From: Mesostigma viride
Taxonomy: Eukaryota; Streptophyta; Mesostigmatophyceae; Mesostigmatales; Mesostigmataceae
Direction: 5' to 3'
NCBI GenBank assembly: GCA_009746045.1
Contig: RPFO01000240.1
Span: forward strand, 646,001 to 710,000
Length of the DNA: 64,000 nucleotides
The position numbers and the translations under genes are program-made. Shown in pieces: positions 30,848 to 43,068 of the stretch (positions are counted from its first letter, which is position 1; each line of letters opens with the position of its first letter). The notes under the pieces are model-generated. The model worked only from the letters and a program-made list of their open reading frames with translations, had not been told where the DNA came from and ran no database searches.

Positions 30848-33472
30848 CTAGCGTCCGCCGCTGGTGGCACGCCGCTGCTGCTGGGCCTCAGTGAGAGCCC
30901 TACGCCCCGCGTGAGTCATTTGCCGGATCATGATCCCGGGGTGCGAGCACAGATGACACTCAAAGGCCACCTGGTAGGGAGACACCTTCTGTCGGCCCAT
31001 CCTGGATAGCTCCACCCACGTACCCCGGGGCCACATGGACAGGAACCCGGCAAGGTACTGGGGGTGGGTAAATAGAAGAGTCAGTGCCGACCGATCCACC
31101 ACCCCACAGCGGTGCTCACGAACAAAGTGCACTCCCATCATAAAAACCTCCGTGCGCACGTGATCATCGTTGATTGTCGCCCTCTGCGCCCCTGCGATAT
31201 CGAGCACCACCCGGTCCAGAAAGACACGCCCCTCCGTTGGGGCCACCTTGGGAGGCGCCACCACGTGTCCCACCCCATCCACCTGATATCGCCAATCCCA
31301 CCAGTCTTCGGAACCAAACCGCACAGTATGCCCCACCACCAGGGGAAGACGAGGATCGACGGGTTGCGGTAGGGGCAGTGGAACCTGAGGGAAGAAAGTG
31401 ATCTCTACTTGTTCCCAGTAGGCACCGCGATCCACCGCGCACCAGGGACCCGCTTGAAACACCAAAGGAGCGGGCAGATGCATGCCAGGAGGGGCCTGGA
31501 GAGACGGAGGTCCCTCGAACATCACACACAGCTTCTCCGTACGGGGCCCTGGCCCACCGTGTCTCACCGCCCTGCCCGGTACCGCCCGTATGAAATCCCC
31601 CATTGACCACTCCTCGTGTGAAGACCCCGGAGCCCTGGAAGCTGCATCATTGCCCACGGATGTGGCGGCCGAATGATCGCCTTGGCGACCGTGCTGGACC
31701 AACAAGCGCTGTATCAGGTCCTGTCCCGATTGTACCGCTGCCACGAGCGCCTCGAGGTGTACCACGGGCTCCGCCGGCACCAGAATGCCCGTATCTCTGG
31801 GACCTTCCGCGACCCGAGGTGGCGTCTCCGCCATGGTATATGTAGGCACGGTTCCTCCGCGGAACGGTGCTAGTGTCGCCCCGACGTGGTGGGTCTGCTG
31901 GGTCCCTCCACGGGACGTGACATTGACGATCCGGCTCGGTCAGGCCGGGGACGTGGGTCCAAGGAGACCAGGAAGGTAGGCTCCTGTGGTTCCACTTCCG
32001 GCCGGGGACGGGGCTCCAAGGAGACAATGAAGGTAGGCTCCTGTTGTCCCACCACCGGCGGTGAACTCACGGGAACCGCATCAGAGGGCCCACACCTGGC
32101 CGGCTGTTCTGTCCTAGCCACAGTGGTCTCCGTCGTATCTTGCCGCGGTCGCCGGGCCTCCCGCTCCAACTCCAGCGGAGCCCCCCACGTGCGTTCCCAG
32201 TGACCATCTTCCGGGCGACGAGGTGGCGGCCCGCTCGGCGAGCGGTTCGTACCTCGGTACCCGAGTCCGAGCGGGAGCGCGAGCGTGAGGGAGGTGAGGG
32301 CGAACGACGACGTACAGGTCGTTCTGGAGCACGCCGAGGAGCTGATTGACTGCCCCCGCCCCATCCCGTGGCCCTCGGAAGATTCCGCGCCTCACGCCCG
32401 GGGGGTCGCCCCCAGCCTGTTGCCGGCGGAGGCGCCTCATAACGCGCCACAGGACGGGATCCTGCGCCGCCCTCCAAGGTGCCCCGAGACGGTGGATCCC
32501 GCGGAGGAGAGCGAGGGAGAGGGCGTGAGGGGTAGTCGTCGGAATCGGAATCGTAGCCCTCACTCCCATCGTCCTGGTCTTCGTCATCCATAGTCACGAT
32601 GCGATCCAGAGCCTGTCGTAGCGAATACTGCCCCGCACGTACATAGGCACTTTTCGCCCCGCAACGCCCCCTCCGACGGAAGGTACCGGGGAAAGTGGTT
32701 CCCCAGCAGGTTCCGCACCGCTGGTGGATTCAAGAAGGAGCAAAAGCCGTGGAAATACCAGGCCCGCATCCAGCGTGTTCACGCACGCGTGGCAAAGGCA
32801 CTCCTGCTCATGGGTATCCCAATCCGTGCCGACCACCACGCCGTCGCGCTCTGCGGTGCGGGTCTCGACCTTGAACCCCACATTCCTCCGCACGAACCAT
32901 CCAAAATTCTCCAACTGCGCGGGGCCGACCCGCGCCAGAATGGAATCGGCGCGGAGATCCGAAGGCATCCGGTTACGGCGCCGACGTCGGCGTTCCAACA
33001 GGACTTCACCATCCCGACCATAGTCACGCAAGAACACTCGGGGATTAAATGTCTCCTCGTGCAGCTCTTTCACTAGCTGCATCATGCGCGCGTCCGGTGC
33101 TCCGGGCCGAGACGACGTATCTTGCCGGCGTTCGCGACCGGATGAAGGCCCCGTCTGCGAGCCACCACCTCCCGACCCCCCGGCCCCCAAGGCACCCTCT
33201 GGGACCGCAGGCTCTCCGCGCGCTGTCTGCGTCCTCGCATCCCTTTCTGGTTGAGGGATCTCAAGCTGGTCTGGCATGTCCATGTCAACCAGATCTTCTT
33301 CGCTGGACTTGTCATCTGCTTCCCGGATTTCTGCATCTGCCGCCTCCGCGGCGCTGAAGGAAGTCGGGCCCCTGGGAAGCGCCTCCGCGGCGTCCCCCTG
33401 CACAGCCCACACACAAGATACCAGGGCATTAGTCGGCGTGTACCTGGTACCCGGCTCACACACCACTTTCAC
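30848..33472 (-). pseudogene. Gypsy-B ORF3, diverged homologue of Gypsy-A ORF3
   Basis: Three frames in sequence on minus: 33472-32594 (N-terminal domain with LHEETFNPRVFLRDYG and TDWDTHEQECLCHAC); 32597-32067 and onward (acidic stretch, then an Arg/Ser/Pro-rich linker); 31849-30848 (C-terminal domain). The last contains CGVVDRSALTLLFTHPQYL and SMWPRGTWVEL, which line up with CGFLDWARGQVVLTQHRYYW and GMYPDGVWEDV of Gypsy-A. Length, position and domain order agree. No membrane segment. The breaks mean this copy is not translatable as one protein. Homology to Gypsy-A ORF3 is by eye and clear only in the C-terminal domain. Confidence 0.72.
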
Positions 33473-33539
33473 CCTACACCGCTGTACCGTATGTGGAATG
33501 CTAACGCAACTGGTGCGTCTTCTTGTATGCTTCTAGTAA

Positions 33540-35054
33540 GCGGGCGCACCCAGCTAACTCAGTAGCGGTGCGCCAGGAGTCCTCGGACTCATGCTGCGCG
33601 AATCGCCATCGCACCCGGTATTGCCGCTGGACCCCTCGTCCCCGCTTGACATTCCGGTGTCCCACGATCGCTGCCACCTCATCCTCCTGTTACCCCGTGT
33701 CCGGATTGAACTCCAACGGGGCCGGGGGATTGACCCGACCCTGGATGGTGTTCTGGTGATACAACTTAAGCTGGTCACGATGGAAACGGTTGGACGTGAG
33801 GTTCCATGACACTGGGATGTCCACCTGGAACATGACATCGTCGAACTTGGTGAGGACCTTGTAGGGGCCCAGGAACATGGGACGAAGCTTAGTCTTCAGC
33901 TCCTTCTCCACCTTGTGTGAAAATCGTCCGATCTGCGGGCCCTCCACCAGGACACAATCGCCCACCTCGATGGACGGCGTCCGGTTATCCCGCTTGCCGG
34001 CTGTCCTCTCCAGATACCGCTCTGCCGCAGCGCGGTAGCCCTGGACTGCACTGTTATGCGCCTGGTGCATCCGCTGCAGCAACCGATCAACCCCCTGAAG
34101 GGTGTCCAGCTTGACCTGATCCTCTCCAAGTCCGGGGCTCATAAGCAAGTCGGGCGGCGTGAGAGGGTGTCGGCCGGAGTTGAGGAAAAAGGGAGTAAAT
34201 CCATGGGCGGCCTGGGGGGCATTGTTCAGGGAGAACTCCACCAAGCCCAGAAGTTTCTCCCAATTGCTGCCCACTGCGTCGGTGTAGTGTCGCATGGTCT
34301 CTTGCACTGTGCGGTTCAACCGCTCCACCAGATGCGACGACGAGCTGTGATAGGCCGTGCCCAGCGACACCTTGGTGCCCAGCCGTTCGAAAAACTCCTG
34401 CCAGAATTTGGCCGTGAAGAGCTTGTCGCGGTCGGAGATGAACTGTCGGCTGAGCCCGTGAAACCGAAACACGTGCGTCAGGTATATCTTGGCGCACTCC
34501 TCCGCCGTGAGGTCGGCCGGACACGGGGCCAAGTGACACATGCGCGTCAGGCGGTCCACGAACACCAAGACCATGCTGTTGCCGCTCTTCGTCTTCTTGA
34601 ACGGGCCGATGAAGTCCATCATGATAGAATCCCAAGGACCCATCGGATCAGGCAACGTCTTAGGGACGGCTTGAGAGCCCGTGTTCCTGGACTTCATGAT
34701 CTGGCACGAGGGGCACTGGCGCACATGCGTCTCGATATACTACTTCATCCCCGGCCAGTAGAAATGCTTGCGGGCCCGGGGAAAGAGGCGGTGGCTTCCT
34801 TGATGTCCGCCTAGAAGGGAATCATGGAGCTCGTGAAGCAAGGCGGCCCTACAAAGCTCAGGGACATACAGCCGCCATTCCTCCGGCTGGACACTCACGA
34901 ACAGGCGCCCATCCTGGAACTTGCAAGGGAAGGCGCCCATCTGCTGGGGATACGCCCGGATGGCCTCAAGCGCCGCTTCCTCCGTGACCGTGAAACGGCT
35001 GATCATCGTCTCTAGGTCCGACGTAACTGTGAACGCGTCCGCGGCCGAGTCCTC
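33540..35054 (-). pseudogene. pol: Gypsy-B integrase with chromodomain
   Basis: Begins at the Copia-3 insertion (35054). DLETMISRFTVTEE, HELHDSLLGGHQG and CPSCQIM form the zinc region, with one in-frame TAG at about 34740. Core: MMDFIGPF (Asp), ISDRDKL (Asp), SSSHLVERLNR (Glu). After EFNPDTG there is a TAA near 33690 and the same frame continues as EDEVAAIVGHRNVKRGRG, RQYRVRWRF, ESEDSWRTATEL. This is a recognisable chromodomain with aromatic residues in place. Confidence 0.9.
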
Positions 35055-35400
35055 AGTTAAGGACCCGACCGGCTGAGCTATGGCGGTCGGTCACGTTGAG
35101 CTTGGGATAAGGTGAACACAGAGAACTACTGTCGGAGCTGGCCAACCACTGGTTTATGTCTTAGCCAGCAAAGCCTATCCGGTTAGCCGTAACCGTGGGA
35201 CAAGCTAGCTGTCCGTACCGACCCGGATAAGGCCCCGGACTGGGGCCTAGGTGACGCCGGCCCTAGGCGCCGCCCTTAGACCGGTCGACCGCATCGGACC
35301 GCCGGATTATAGCCGGCGGCTTAGCGGACGCTAGCGGAAGGCGTGCGGACGGACATGGGGAACTTAGAGCCAGATCCTAGGGCTCTAGAGTTACTCAACT
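35055..35400 (-). repeat. Copia-3 3' LTR
   Basis: 346 bp; ends AGTT ... AACT, as in Copia-2. Start and end are fixed by the TCCTC duplication. Confidence 0.92.
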
Positions 35401-35778
35401 CCGACATACTCTTTTGTTCTTTGATTAATTATCAAAATAATTACATCAAATGCAGACCATACAAAACCCTCTAAGGTAGGGAACTCAAGGGGGCCTCAAG
35501 GCCGTCAAAATCACCACGGTATCGATCCGCGCCCTTGTGATCACACATGAATAGTGATGTAATAAGTATCGAGCAAAAAACCAACTATGCCACCAGACAA
35601 AAGGTGACCCATTTATTAGGACCAGTGACCCGCCGACGGGCCCAAGGCACCGTCCAACGTGGCTAGGGTATGGTCAGGACAAGCAAAAAAACTACCACCA
35701 TGATATTCGTGAATGCTAGCAACACAGGGTGAGTTATGGCTGTATTCATAAAGCGCCTGAGCCGTAACCCTGTGTGGC
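35401..35778 (-). other. Copia-3 3' untranslated region
   Basis: Non-coding, A/T-rich compared with the coding part, between RNase H stop and LTR. No feature named. Confidence 0.6.
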
Positions 35779-37394
35779 TCACGGGTGTTGCATCGTCATG
35801 CGCTTGCGCAACACTGCGTACTGCGGGGCAGCCTCCCGCGCCTCCTTGGTGAGTGCGTCCGCGGGATTGAGTTCATCCGCGATGTGCTGGAGACGCGTGA
35901 CGCAGGAGGCCGCCTCAGCGAGTACGAGGTAATCAACGTCCTGTGACCGCGCATAGGGATTGTCAAGGAAGGCCAAACAACTTTGTGAGTCAGTGTGCAC
36001 CGTGCTAGTCCAGTGAAGAGTGAACCCACACGAGCCAAATACCCAACCCAGCAAGTACCGCAGCCACATGCCATGTGAGATAGCTGAAACAATGCCCCGG
36101 CATTCAGCCGTGTTGGGGCTAGTGGCAATGCGGCTGTGCAAGCGCGAGTACCAATCTAACAACATGCCAGGCTGGCCCTCATTGCTGATAAAGAACAGTG
36201 CCCCCATGCGGGCCCGCACTTGGCTGACTGTGCGCGTCTCTAGATTAGCATCCGTCACTATCTCGAGGTGCACCGGCTGTGAGCAATCGAGCCCACGAAG
36301 CACAATGCCGGGCGTCATGGCCAGCTGCCGCCGAACATGAATGGACCCTAGTCCTTCCAGTACATCATCGGGCAGGCGAGCGAGCACTGCCAAATCAGGT
36401 GCCACCGTGTCCGCCAACCACCCGAGCTTGCCCTTAACCGAGGGCCCATGGGTTGCCAACAGCGGGACGGGAGGTCGGCCAGCAGGTCAACCACATAGTT
36501 GCGGCTATCCTGCATGTGCATGACCCATTCGCCAGAACGCGAATCCCGCTGCAACGTAGACTGCACGCCGCAAAACACCACGGGTTTACCCTCCTCATGA
36601 TCCACCGCCCTGCCCAGGGGAAACTTAGCCGCCACTGCAGCAAGAAACTGGGTAGCAAATGTGCGAGGTGCCACCAGCTTGAAGTCATCGCCATGCCACA
36701 CGAAGAGGGCTGGCTCGCCAGGGACGCCGGTGGGGACCACAAAGAAGTTAGGATCAGCGCGATGGTACGTGGCCCCTAAGCTCTGCAAGACCTCCTCCGC
36801 GGAAATGCGGAAGATGATGGGAGAGCTCTGCAGCCCCTCCACCCCTGTCAACAGCTCGATATACTCGCTGCCAATGGTGCCATCCTGCCAGACCACCGGG
36901 ACCTTCACCACGTAGCGGGTGCCTTGCCATGTTTGCTGCGCGACCCCAGCGTCGCTGTGGAGGAATGCCCGCTGAAAGTCACCGCACCACATCCCGTAGT
37001 CCTTGCCCGCGTTCCGCTTGCCCAAGTAGATGACCGTCAGTAGCCGATGCGAAACATGGTTGAGCCCAGGGGTATAAAGATCCTTGGCATCCAGCGGGGA
37101 GGACCCCTTCGTCTCCGTGACCACGGGCCTAACCCGGAACACCACCGAAGAGTTGGTCTCGTCCGGCTTGTAGGTGAGCACGAACTTCAACCGCAACCGC
37201 GTGGCCCCGGCTGGCACACTCTCCAATCCTCGGTAGACCTCGCGCTCTCGCCACTGCTCCTTGGCTCGAATGAACGCGTCGCGCCACAAAGCAAACTTGA
37301 GAGGATCTTGACAGTCCAGGACAAGTTGCTCCCACGTCACAGGGCTATCCGCCGCCAGTAGTATGAGTGGAGGCCGAAGCTGCGCGGGTGCCAA
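35779..37394 (-). pseudogene. pol: Copia-3 reverse transcriptase and RNase H
   Basis: 37394-36348 carries LRLKFVLTYKPDE, LYTPGLNH, GDFQRAFLHSD and WHGDDFKLV (HGDD at 36684-36695), then VVFCGVQSTL. A frameshift near 36450 leads to 36459-35779 with KGKLGWLADTVAPDLA and RNase H (IVTDANLET, TAECRGIV, VHTDSQSC, LNPADALTK). The RT frame overlaps the end of the protease frame and lies at -1 to it, as in Copia-1. Confidence 0.88.
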
Positions 37395-38095
37395 TCCTGA
37401 GGCTGAATGATGGACTGGACGAGCGGCGGTGTGGAAAACGCCGCCATCGGTAAGCGCCGCACGACGCCGGGCTGCCCTACCACCACCCCCAATGGAGCGT
37501 GGTACTCGCGAAGCGGGATGCTGCCCACCCCCGCGACCGACAGCAAGTCAGCGGACACTGAGAACCCCGGGTATGATACGAAAGGTTCGCCCAGCAAGGC
37601 CACATCCTCGTAGCCATCCACGACGTGAAACGGCGTGTCAATGCCCAACACCGGCAGCACCACCATCCCGGTAACTTGATATGCCGAAGTGCCTGCAAAG
37701 TCGGTCACCGATTTGTACGGCGACTCTAGCACTGGATACAGGGTGGCCGCCCGACGAGAGATAATAGACACGGATGCTTGCGTGTCCACAGCCACCAGCT
37801 GCCACGGTCTACACGTAGGAAACAAGGCTGACTTAACCGGCCTGACCCCCTGTGAGAGAGTTTTGACCTGAGCCACCCCTGATGCAGCTTTCGCTTTAAG
37901 TGCCTGAGCACGCCACAAGGCCGTGACCGTTGAAGCCAGGTCCCTAGGTGGGCGAGGCGCATGGGCAGGACCCTGACCCTCCGGCGAGGCCACGCTAGGC
38001 GGGCCTCCCACATTATCCGTGGCTAGCACAGGAGGTGAGTCACTACGTGCACTAGGTCCCGTCAAACCCACCCCATCCTCATCCCACCCATCCAC
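37337..38095 (-). CDS. pol: Copia-3 retropepsin-like protease domain
   Basis: VDTQASVSIISRRAATL with Asp at 37784-37786, VTDFAGTSAYQVTG, DTPFHVVDGYED and VALLGEPFV. The same four blocks occur in Copia-1 and Copia-2. It lies between integrase (upstream) and RT (downstream). The Gly of the DTG/DSG active site is replaced by Gln, so catalysis is uncertain. Confidence 0.8.
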   Translation of the reverse strand: MDGWDEDGVGLTGPSARSDSPPVLATDNVGGPPSVASPEGQGPAHAPRPPRDLASTVTALWRAQALKAKAASGVAQVKTLSQGVRPVKSALFPTCRPWQLVAVDTQASVSIISRRAATLYPVLESPYKSVTDFAGTSAYQVTGMVVLPVLGIDTPFHVVDGYEDVALLGEPFVSYPGFSVSADLLSVAGVGSIPLREYHAPLGVVVGQPGVVRRLPMAAFSTPPLVQSIIQPQDWHPRSFGLHSYYWRRIAL

Positions 38096-38204
38096 GGGGT
38101 CATATTGGGGCCCAGGGGAGGGGGGGGTGTAGCTGTGTCTGCCCCTGGGAGCGACCCGTGGGGTACTACCACCTCAGATGCTACGACAGGCGCATTATCC
38201 TTCA

Positions 38205-39311
38205 CTACCCACCCCAGTGCCCTGTTGGCTGCCAGCTCACTCTCCATGCATCCCCTTGCTTATAGCCTGCCACCGATGCCCATGGTACCCTATACACCCG
38301 ATCATTCCACTCTATGTCTATGACCCGCAGCGGCCAGTCTAACTTTGTGATGGCCCCAGGACCCTGCATGGTGCCCCGTTTGCCGCTGGGCGAGCTCTTC
38401 TTGTGGAACATGACCAACTGCCCGACCTCAAAAGCGCTAGACAAATCAGGCAGCGTGGCATCCTTGAGCCGCAGCTTGGCGGCGGTATCCTGTAGATGCT
38501 GTTGGTATGCCTCTACTACCTCGGGTGAGTAGGTGCCCGCTGACAGCCCCCGAGGCGTGACCAGCCCAAAGCCCTTGACATCGAGCACGTGCCTATGGTT
38601 GCACACATGCATGAGCTCTTTGCACCACGCCGTCTTGACCGCGTAGGACTTGCCATGTGGGTTATCCTGTCGCTTGGCTGCCACAGTCTTGACATAGCTT
38701 ACAGTGCGATCTATCATGCCCATATTGCCGTGATCCTCACGCCCCACGATGACCACGGCCTCCATCCCCGGCAAACCTTGCACACAGCGGAACTGCTGGT
38801 CTAGCATGAGCTCCACTACGGGATGAAAGAAAGCCAGGCTGATCTTGATAGCCCTGTGCAGGTCAGCCTCAAACATGTGGGGCAGCGGCTCAATGTAGGT
38901 GACCTTGCTGAACCTATCCTTGACTATGAAATAGGTGTCCCCCCCTTCCATGTGCATGACATCCCCCACAAGGTACCCTCGCTCCAAGGGTGGAGTCTTG
39001 GCATGCCGCCTACGCGACTTCTTCCTGATCTTGATGCAGGCAGGACACTGAGCACGCACATTCTTCAGCTCGTTGTATAAAGGTGCCCCCAACATGTGTG
39101 CCCCCTCTACCTCGGCTTGGGCCTCATGCCCGTATGCACGGTGCATCTGGTATGCTAACAGTTTCAGGGTGACAGCCTGAGGTGCAGTGGCATTGTCAGG
39201 ATTCTCAACAGGTGGGGTGACTACTGGGGTAGTGACATTGGCTAACTGGGCAGCTTCAGAGGCTGCACGAAAGGCCGCCCGTGTGAGCACCTTGCCAATG
39301 TGAAGATCCAC
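38205..39311 (-). CDS. pol: Copia-3 integrase
   Basis: Zinc region with MHRAYGH and CPACIKI. Core: GDVMHMEGGDTYFIVKDRFSK (Glu at the usual first Asp, tentative), ELMLDQQF (Asp), GMIDRTVSYVK (Asp where Copia-1 has Glu). The C-terminal part has FEVGQLVMFHKK and GKRGTMQGPGAI. It should join viral DNA ends to the target in the nucleus, but the triad substitutions make activity doubtful. The frame differs from gag and from the protease. Confidence 0.83.
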   Translation of the reverse strand: MDLHIGKVLTRAAFRAASEAAQLANVTTPVVTPPVENPDNATAPQAVTLKLLAYQMHRAYGHEAQAEVEGAHMLGAPLYNELKNVRAQCPACIKIRKKSRRRHAKTPPLERGYLVGDVMHMEGGDTYFIVKDRFSKVTYIEPLPHMFEADLHRAIKISLAFFHPVVELMLDQQFRCVQGLPGMEAVVIVGREDHGNMGMIDRTVSYVKTVAAKRQDNPHGKSYAVKTAWCKELMHVCNHRHVLDVKGFGLVTPRGLSAGTYSPEVVEAYQQHLQDTAAKLRLKDATLPDLSSAFEVGQLVMFHKKSSPSGKRGTMQGPGAITKLDWPLRVIDIEWNDRVYRVPWASVAGYKQGDAWRVSWQPTGHWGG

Positions 39312-40845
39312 ACTAGGGTGGTGTGTACCGAGAACATCTGCCCGCCCAGCATTCTCTGCACTGTCACAACATTCCTCATAGGCCCAACCGCCCCAGTATC
39401 TAGCTGGGGTGCTGCAGTAGTGCTTGGTCGCTCGGCGTTGTACACACCCGACCTAGAAGACACCACATTGCTTAGGTCACGCATTGTAGACCCGTGCTCA
39501 GGAAGCACGTGATCCTGGCGCGACAGAGCCAGAGCAGCATCAACGGATTGCGTGAGCACATCACGGAATGAGACAGAGGATGCAGTCACGTTGCTTTTAG
39601 GAACGACGTCAGGCTCTACGACGGCCCGGTTCAGCGTGACGCATTGAGCAAAAGAAGGGGTATCGAGCGTGCTCTCACCTGACTTTCGTGCTGCCCGTCG
39701 CTCTGCCCACTCCTCGCGTGTGCCGTGGACGACGATGCGCTTGGCCTTGCACGCCTCCACGCTGTGACCACGCAGAACGTCGTGGCACTTGCGGCAAAGG
39801 TTGTCCTCGAGCTCCAGGTCCGGGCGAACTCGGCAGTCATCCCGGACATGGCGACGTCCGAAGCAGCGCTCACAGCGTTGCTTGCGGTCAGTAGACGCCC
39901 CCTGCTGCCGCTTGGCCGGGGGATTATCACCCTGCTTGGCGTCGCCACCATGCCCGCGCTTGCGCCCTCGCTGGCCCCCGTTGTTGCCGTGGCCGACGAC
40001 CTTTTCAGGATGGCCGTAAGCTCCGACCGCGTAATTGGAGCCTCTGCGCCTGAAGAAGAAGACGCGCCGGTATCCACCTTGCGCAGGGATGGCAGAGCGG
40101 CCGAGGCAGTCGGCTTGGACTGCGCACTCTTGAAGCATGAGATCAAATACAGCATGCCCTCGTCGAAACTGACGGCACTCTTCTTTTTGAGTTCCGTCGC
40201 TATGGTCAGATGCACATCCGACGAGAGGTCGCATTTCTTGAGAAATCGATTGCACAGGAAAATGGGCTTGAGAGTATCTAGCAGCTTGTGCTTGTGCACG
40301 AAGACCTGGAAATCACGTGCAGCCCCGGGCAAATTTGCCTTATTAACTGCATAGCCCTCGAAGTCATTGAAGGCTTGCTCGTCGGCCTCTTCCTTAGACC
40401 GCGACAAGTGGGCATCTAGACCGTTGTAAAAAACTTCCCAGGTTTGTTTGTTGTCGTCCGCAATGCGAACTAGATTGGCAATGTTTGGGTGCTTGGTTGT
40501 ACTGCAGAATACTGCACAGAACTTGCCAATCAGCTCCGAATCTTTGTCTGCGCGTCCATCGCGCAGACGCTTGAGAGCAGCTAGAAAATCTGCTGCGTCG
40601 TCCGCCGTATAGTCGGCAGGTAGATCAGCGGGCACCTCCGTTTGCTTGAGAGGGCCGCGATTCAGTGCGTCGTCAGCAGCAAGCATCAAATGCTTGAACT
40701 GCTTGGCCAGTTCAGGTTGCGCCACGAGGGTTTGCATCAACCTCGTGGCCTCGTCCGCACTAAAGCGTGGCAGGACGGTCCCTGCGGCCTCGCCACTTGG
40801 CGTATCTGTGTGTTCGCCCGTGCGGCTCCGTGTACCGGAAGCCAT
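39242..40845 (-). pseudogene. gag: Copia-3 gag
   Basis: ATG at 40845, about 20 bases inside the LTR, gives MASGTRSRTGEHTD and a capsid-like helical part (ADDAADFLAALKRLRDG, FLKKCDLSSDVHLTIATELKK) to about 40020. The frame then moves to 40255-39242 with CERCFGRRHVRDDCR and CRKCHDVLRGHSVEAC, two knuckle-like Cys/His clusters, rather than the single CCHC of Copia-1. Confidence 0.8.
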
Positions 40846-40864
40846 CGGGAATTTTATGAATACA

Positions 40865-41210
40865 AGTTAAGGACCTGACCGGCTGAGCTATGGCGGTCGG
40901 TCACGTTGAGCTTGGGATAAGGTGAACACAGAGAACTACTGTCGGAGCTGGCCAACCACTGGTTTATGTCTTAGCCAGCAAAGCCTATCCGGTTAGCCGT
41001 AACCGTGGGACAAGCTAGCTGTCCGTACCGACCCGGATAAGGCCCCGGACTGGGGCCTAGGTGGCGCCGACCCTAGGCGCCGCCCTTAGACCGGTCGACC
41101 GCATCGGACCGCCGGATTATAGCCGGCGGCTTAGCGGACGCTAGCGGAAGGCGTGCGGACGGACATGGGGAACTTAGAGCCAGATCCTAGGGCTCTAGAG
41201 TTACTCAACT
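40865..41210 (-). repeat. Copia-3 5' LTR
   Basis: 346 bp, AGTT ... AACT; followed on minus by TGTATTCAT, which also follows the Copia-2 LTR and may be the primer-binding site. Confidence 0.92.
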
Positions 41211-41215
41211 TCCTC

Positions 41216-43068
41216 CGCATCCGTACTCGCCTGGTTGACGAATTCTGAGAAGACTGTGGGTGGGCCGATCGGCTGAAGCTGAAAAATTCCCTGGGGCGGC
41301 ACCACATGACTAAGGGGCACGCGCGTATGCGAACCCTCCCCCTCCCCGGGGGTGTCCACGTCCTCGTGGGCGCTCGGCCGAGCCGGCTCATCCAGGAGGG
41401 GTGACACGTCATCCATGGTGGTGTGCCCAAGATGAAACAGGTGGCGGGCCCGGGGAGACCGTGGCTCCACGCCGTAGGCGGTCCCCGGGGCGGCCACTGG
41501 TACACAGGTGGTATGAAGCACGTCCATGTCCTCGTAGAACCAATAGTCCGACCGTCGCGAGAGGGCGTCGGGCACCACGTTGTCCGCGCCCTTGACATAT
41601 TGGATCTTGAACGGCGCAAACTGCGACAAGTACTCCATCCACCGCGCTTGGCGGGGCGTCAGATTGGGCTGCACCAGGAGGTGGGTGAGCGGCCGGTGGT
41701 CAGTGTGGATCACCAGGCGGTGGGGGTCGAGATCCCCCTGCTCACTAATGGCCACCGAAAACTGGGCCCCCAGAAGATGATGACGCCACGTGTGGCAGCT
41801 GTAGACTACTGCCAGGAGTTCCTGCTGATGCACTGGATAATTCCGCTCCGCCGGAATCATTGTGCGTGAGATGTACTCGATGGGCTGAAGGCCCTTGCCT
41901 TGATCTTGCAGGAGAACACCCCCGATGGCCACCTTGCTGGCGTCAGTAGCCACGACGAAAGGAAGGGACGGGTCCGGCAGGACGAGGACAGGCGCTGTGG
42001 TGAGGTGGCGCTTAAGTGCCTCGAAGGCCGGTTGGCATTGCTCAGCCCAAAGGAACTGGGTACCCTTCTTGAGAAGAGCGTTGATCGGGGCGGCGATGGT
42101 GGCAAACCTCGGAATGAACCGCCGGTAGTAGGATGCCAACCCCAGGAAACTGCGCACCCCTTTCACGTACGTGGGGACCGGCCATTGCTGTACGGCCTCG
42201 ATCTTCTCCGGGTCGGTCGCGATGCCGTCCGCGGACAGGGTATGGCCCAGAAAGGGCACACAGCGGCCGGCGCGCACCTTGGCCTTCCGCGCCGACAGGT
42301 GCTCGTCTTCCATGATCTGAAGCACTGCGTCAACATCCTCCAGGTGCTCCTCGAACGTCTTGGAGTACACCAGGATGTCGTCCAGGTACGCCAGCGCGCA
42401 CGTGCGCTTGTAGGTCCATGGTGGGCGCGCCCCCTTCTGCGGGTCCGTCAGTCTGATCCTTGGAGACCTGCGGCAGGTGGGCCGTGCCCATCACCGGACG
42501 GAGGATGTCCTTCATCAGCATCTGGAAAGACGCAGGCGAATTACACAGGCCCATTGCCGCCACCCGAAACTGGTAGTGGCCGAAGGGCGTGGCGAACGCG
42601 GTCTTGTGGCAGTCTTCCGGCGCGATGCGCAGCTGCCAAAACCCGTCCGCACAGTCGATGACGGTAAAGCACGTAGCCCCTTGGACACGGTTGAAGATGT
42701 CGTCGATCCTCGGTAGAGGATACCGGGACTTGACAGTGATGGCGTTCAGCTTCCGGTAGTCAGTCACCAAACGCCACTTGCCCCCTGGCTTGGGAACGAG
42801 CAGCACGCCCGCTGAGAAGGGGCTGTTGCTGGGCTCAATGAGCCCGGCGTCGAGCAGCGAAATGAGGATCTTCTTGAGCTCCACCAGCTCGACTGGGCCC
42901 ATGCGGTACATGGGAGACGCTGTCGGCCCGGAACCCTCCTGGACCTGGATACGATGTAGCACCGATCGATTGGGAGGGAACTGGGGTGTGCGATCCGCGA
43001 AGAGAGTAGCGCGCTTCTCCAAGACGGCGTTGAACCGCGCCAGCTCGTCCGGAGTGAAGCCGACACCG
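41216..43068 (-). pseudogene. pol: Gypsy-B reverse transcriptase and RNase H
   Basis: 43022-42330 (open upstream to the insertion at 43068): GFTPDELARFNAVL, MYRMGPVELVELKKIL, VTDYRKLN, IDCADGFWQLR and MGLCNSPASF. A frameshift near 42440 leads to 42370-41201: YLDD (minus, about 42385), YSKTFEEHL, ATDASKVAIGGVL, HQQELLAVVYS and NVVPDALSRRSDYWF. Same MGLCNSP block as Gypsy-A, so the two families are sisters. Confidence 0.9.

Larger units (their letters stand above)
35055..41210 (-). mobile_element. Copia-3, Copia-like element nested in Gypsy-B
   Basis: Two 346-bp LTRs and TSD TCCTC (35050-35054, 41211-41215). On minus: gag, integrase, protease-like domain, RT, RNase H. Insertion separates Gypsy-B RNase H linker from integrase. 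Sequence is more GC-rich than Copia-2. LTRs differ at three positions by eye. Confidence 0.93.
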
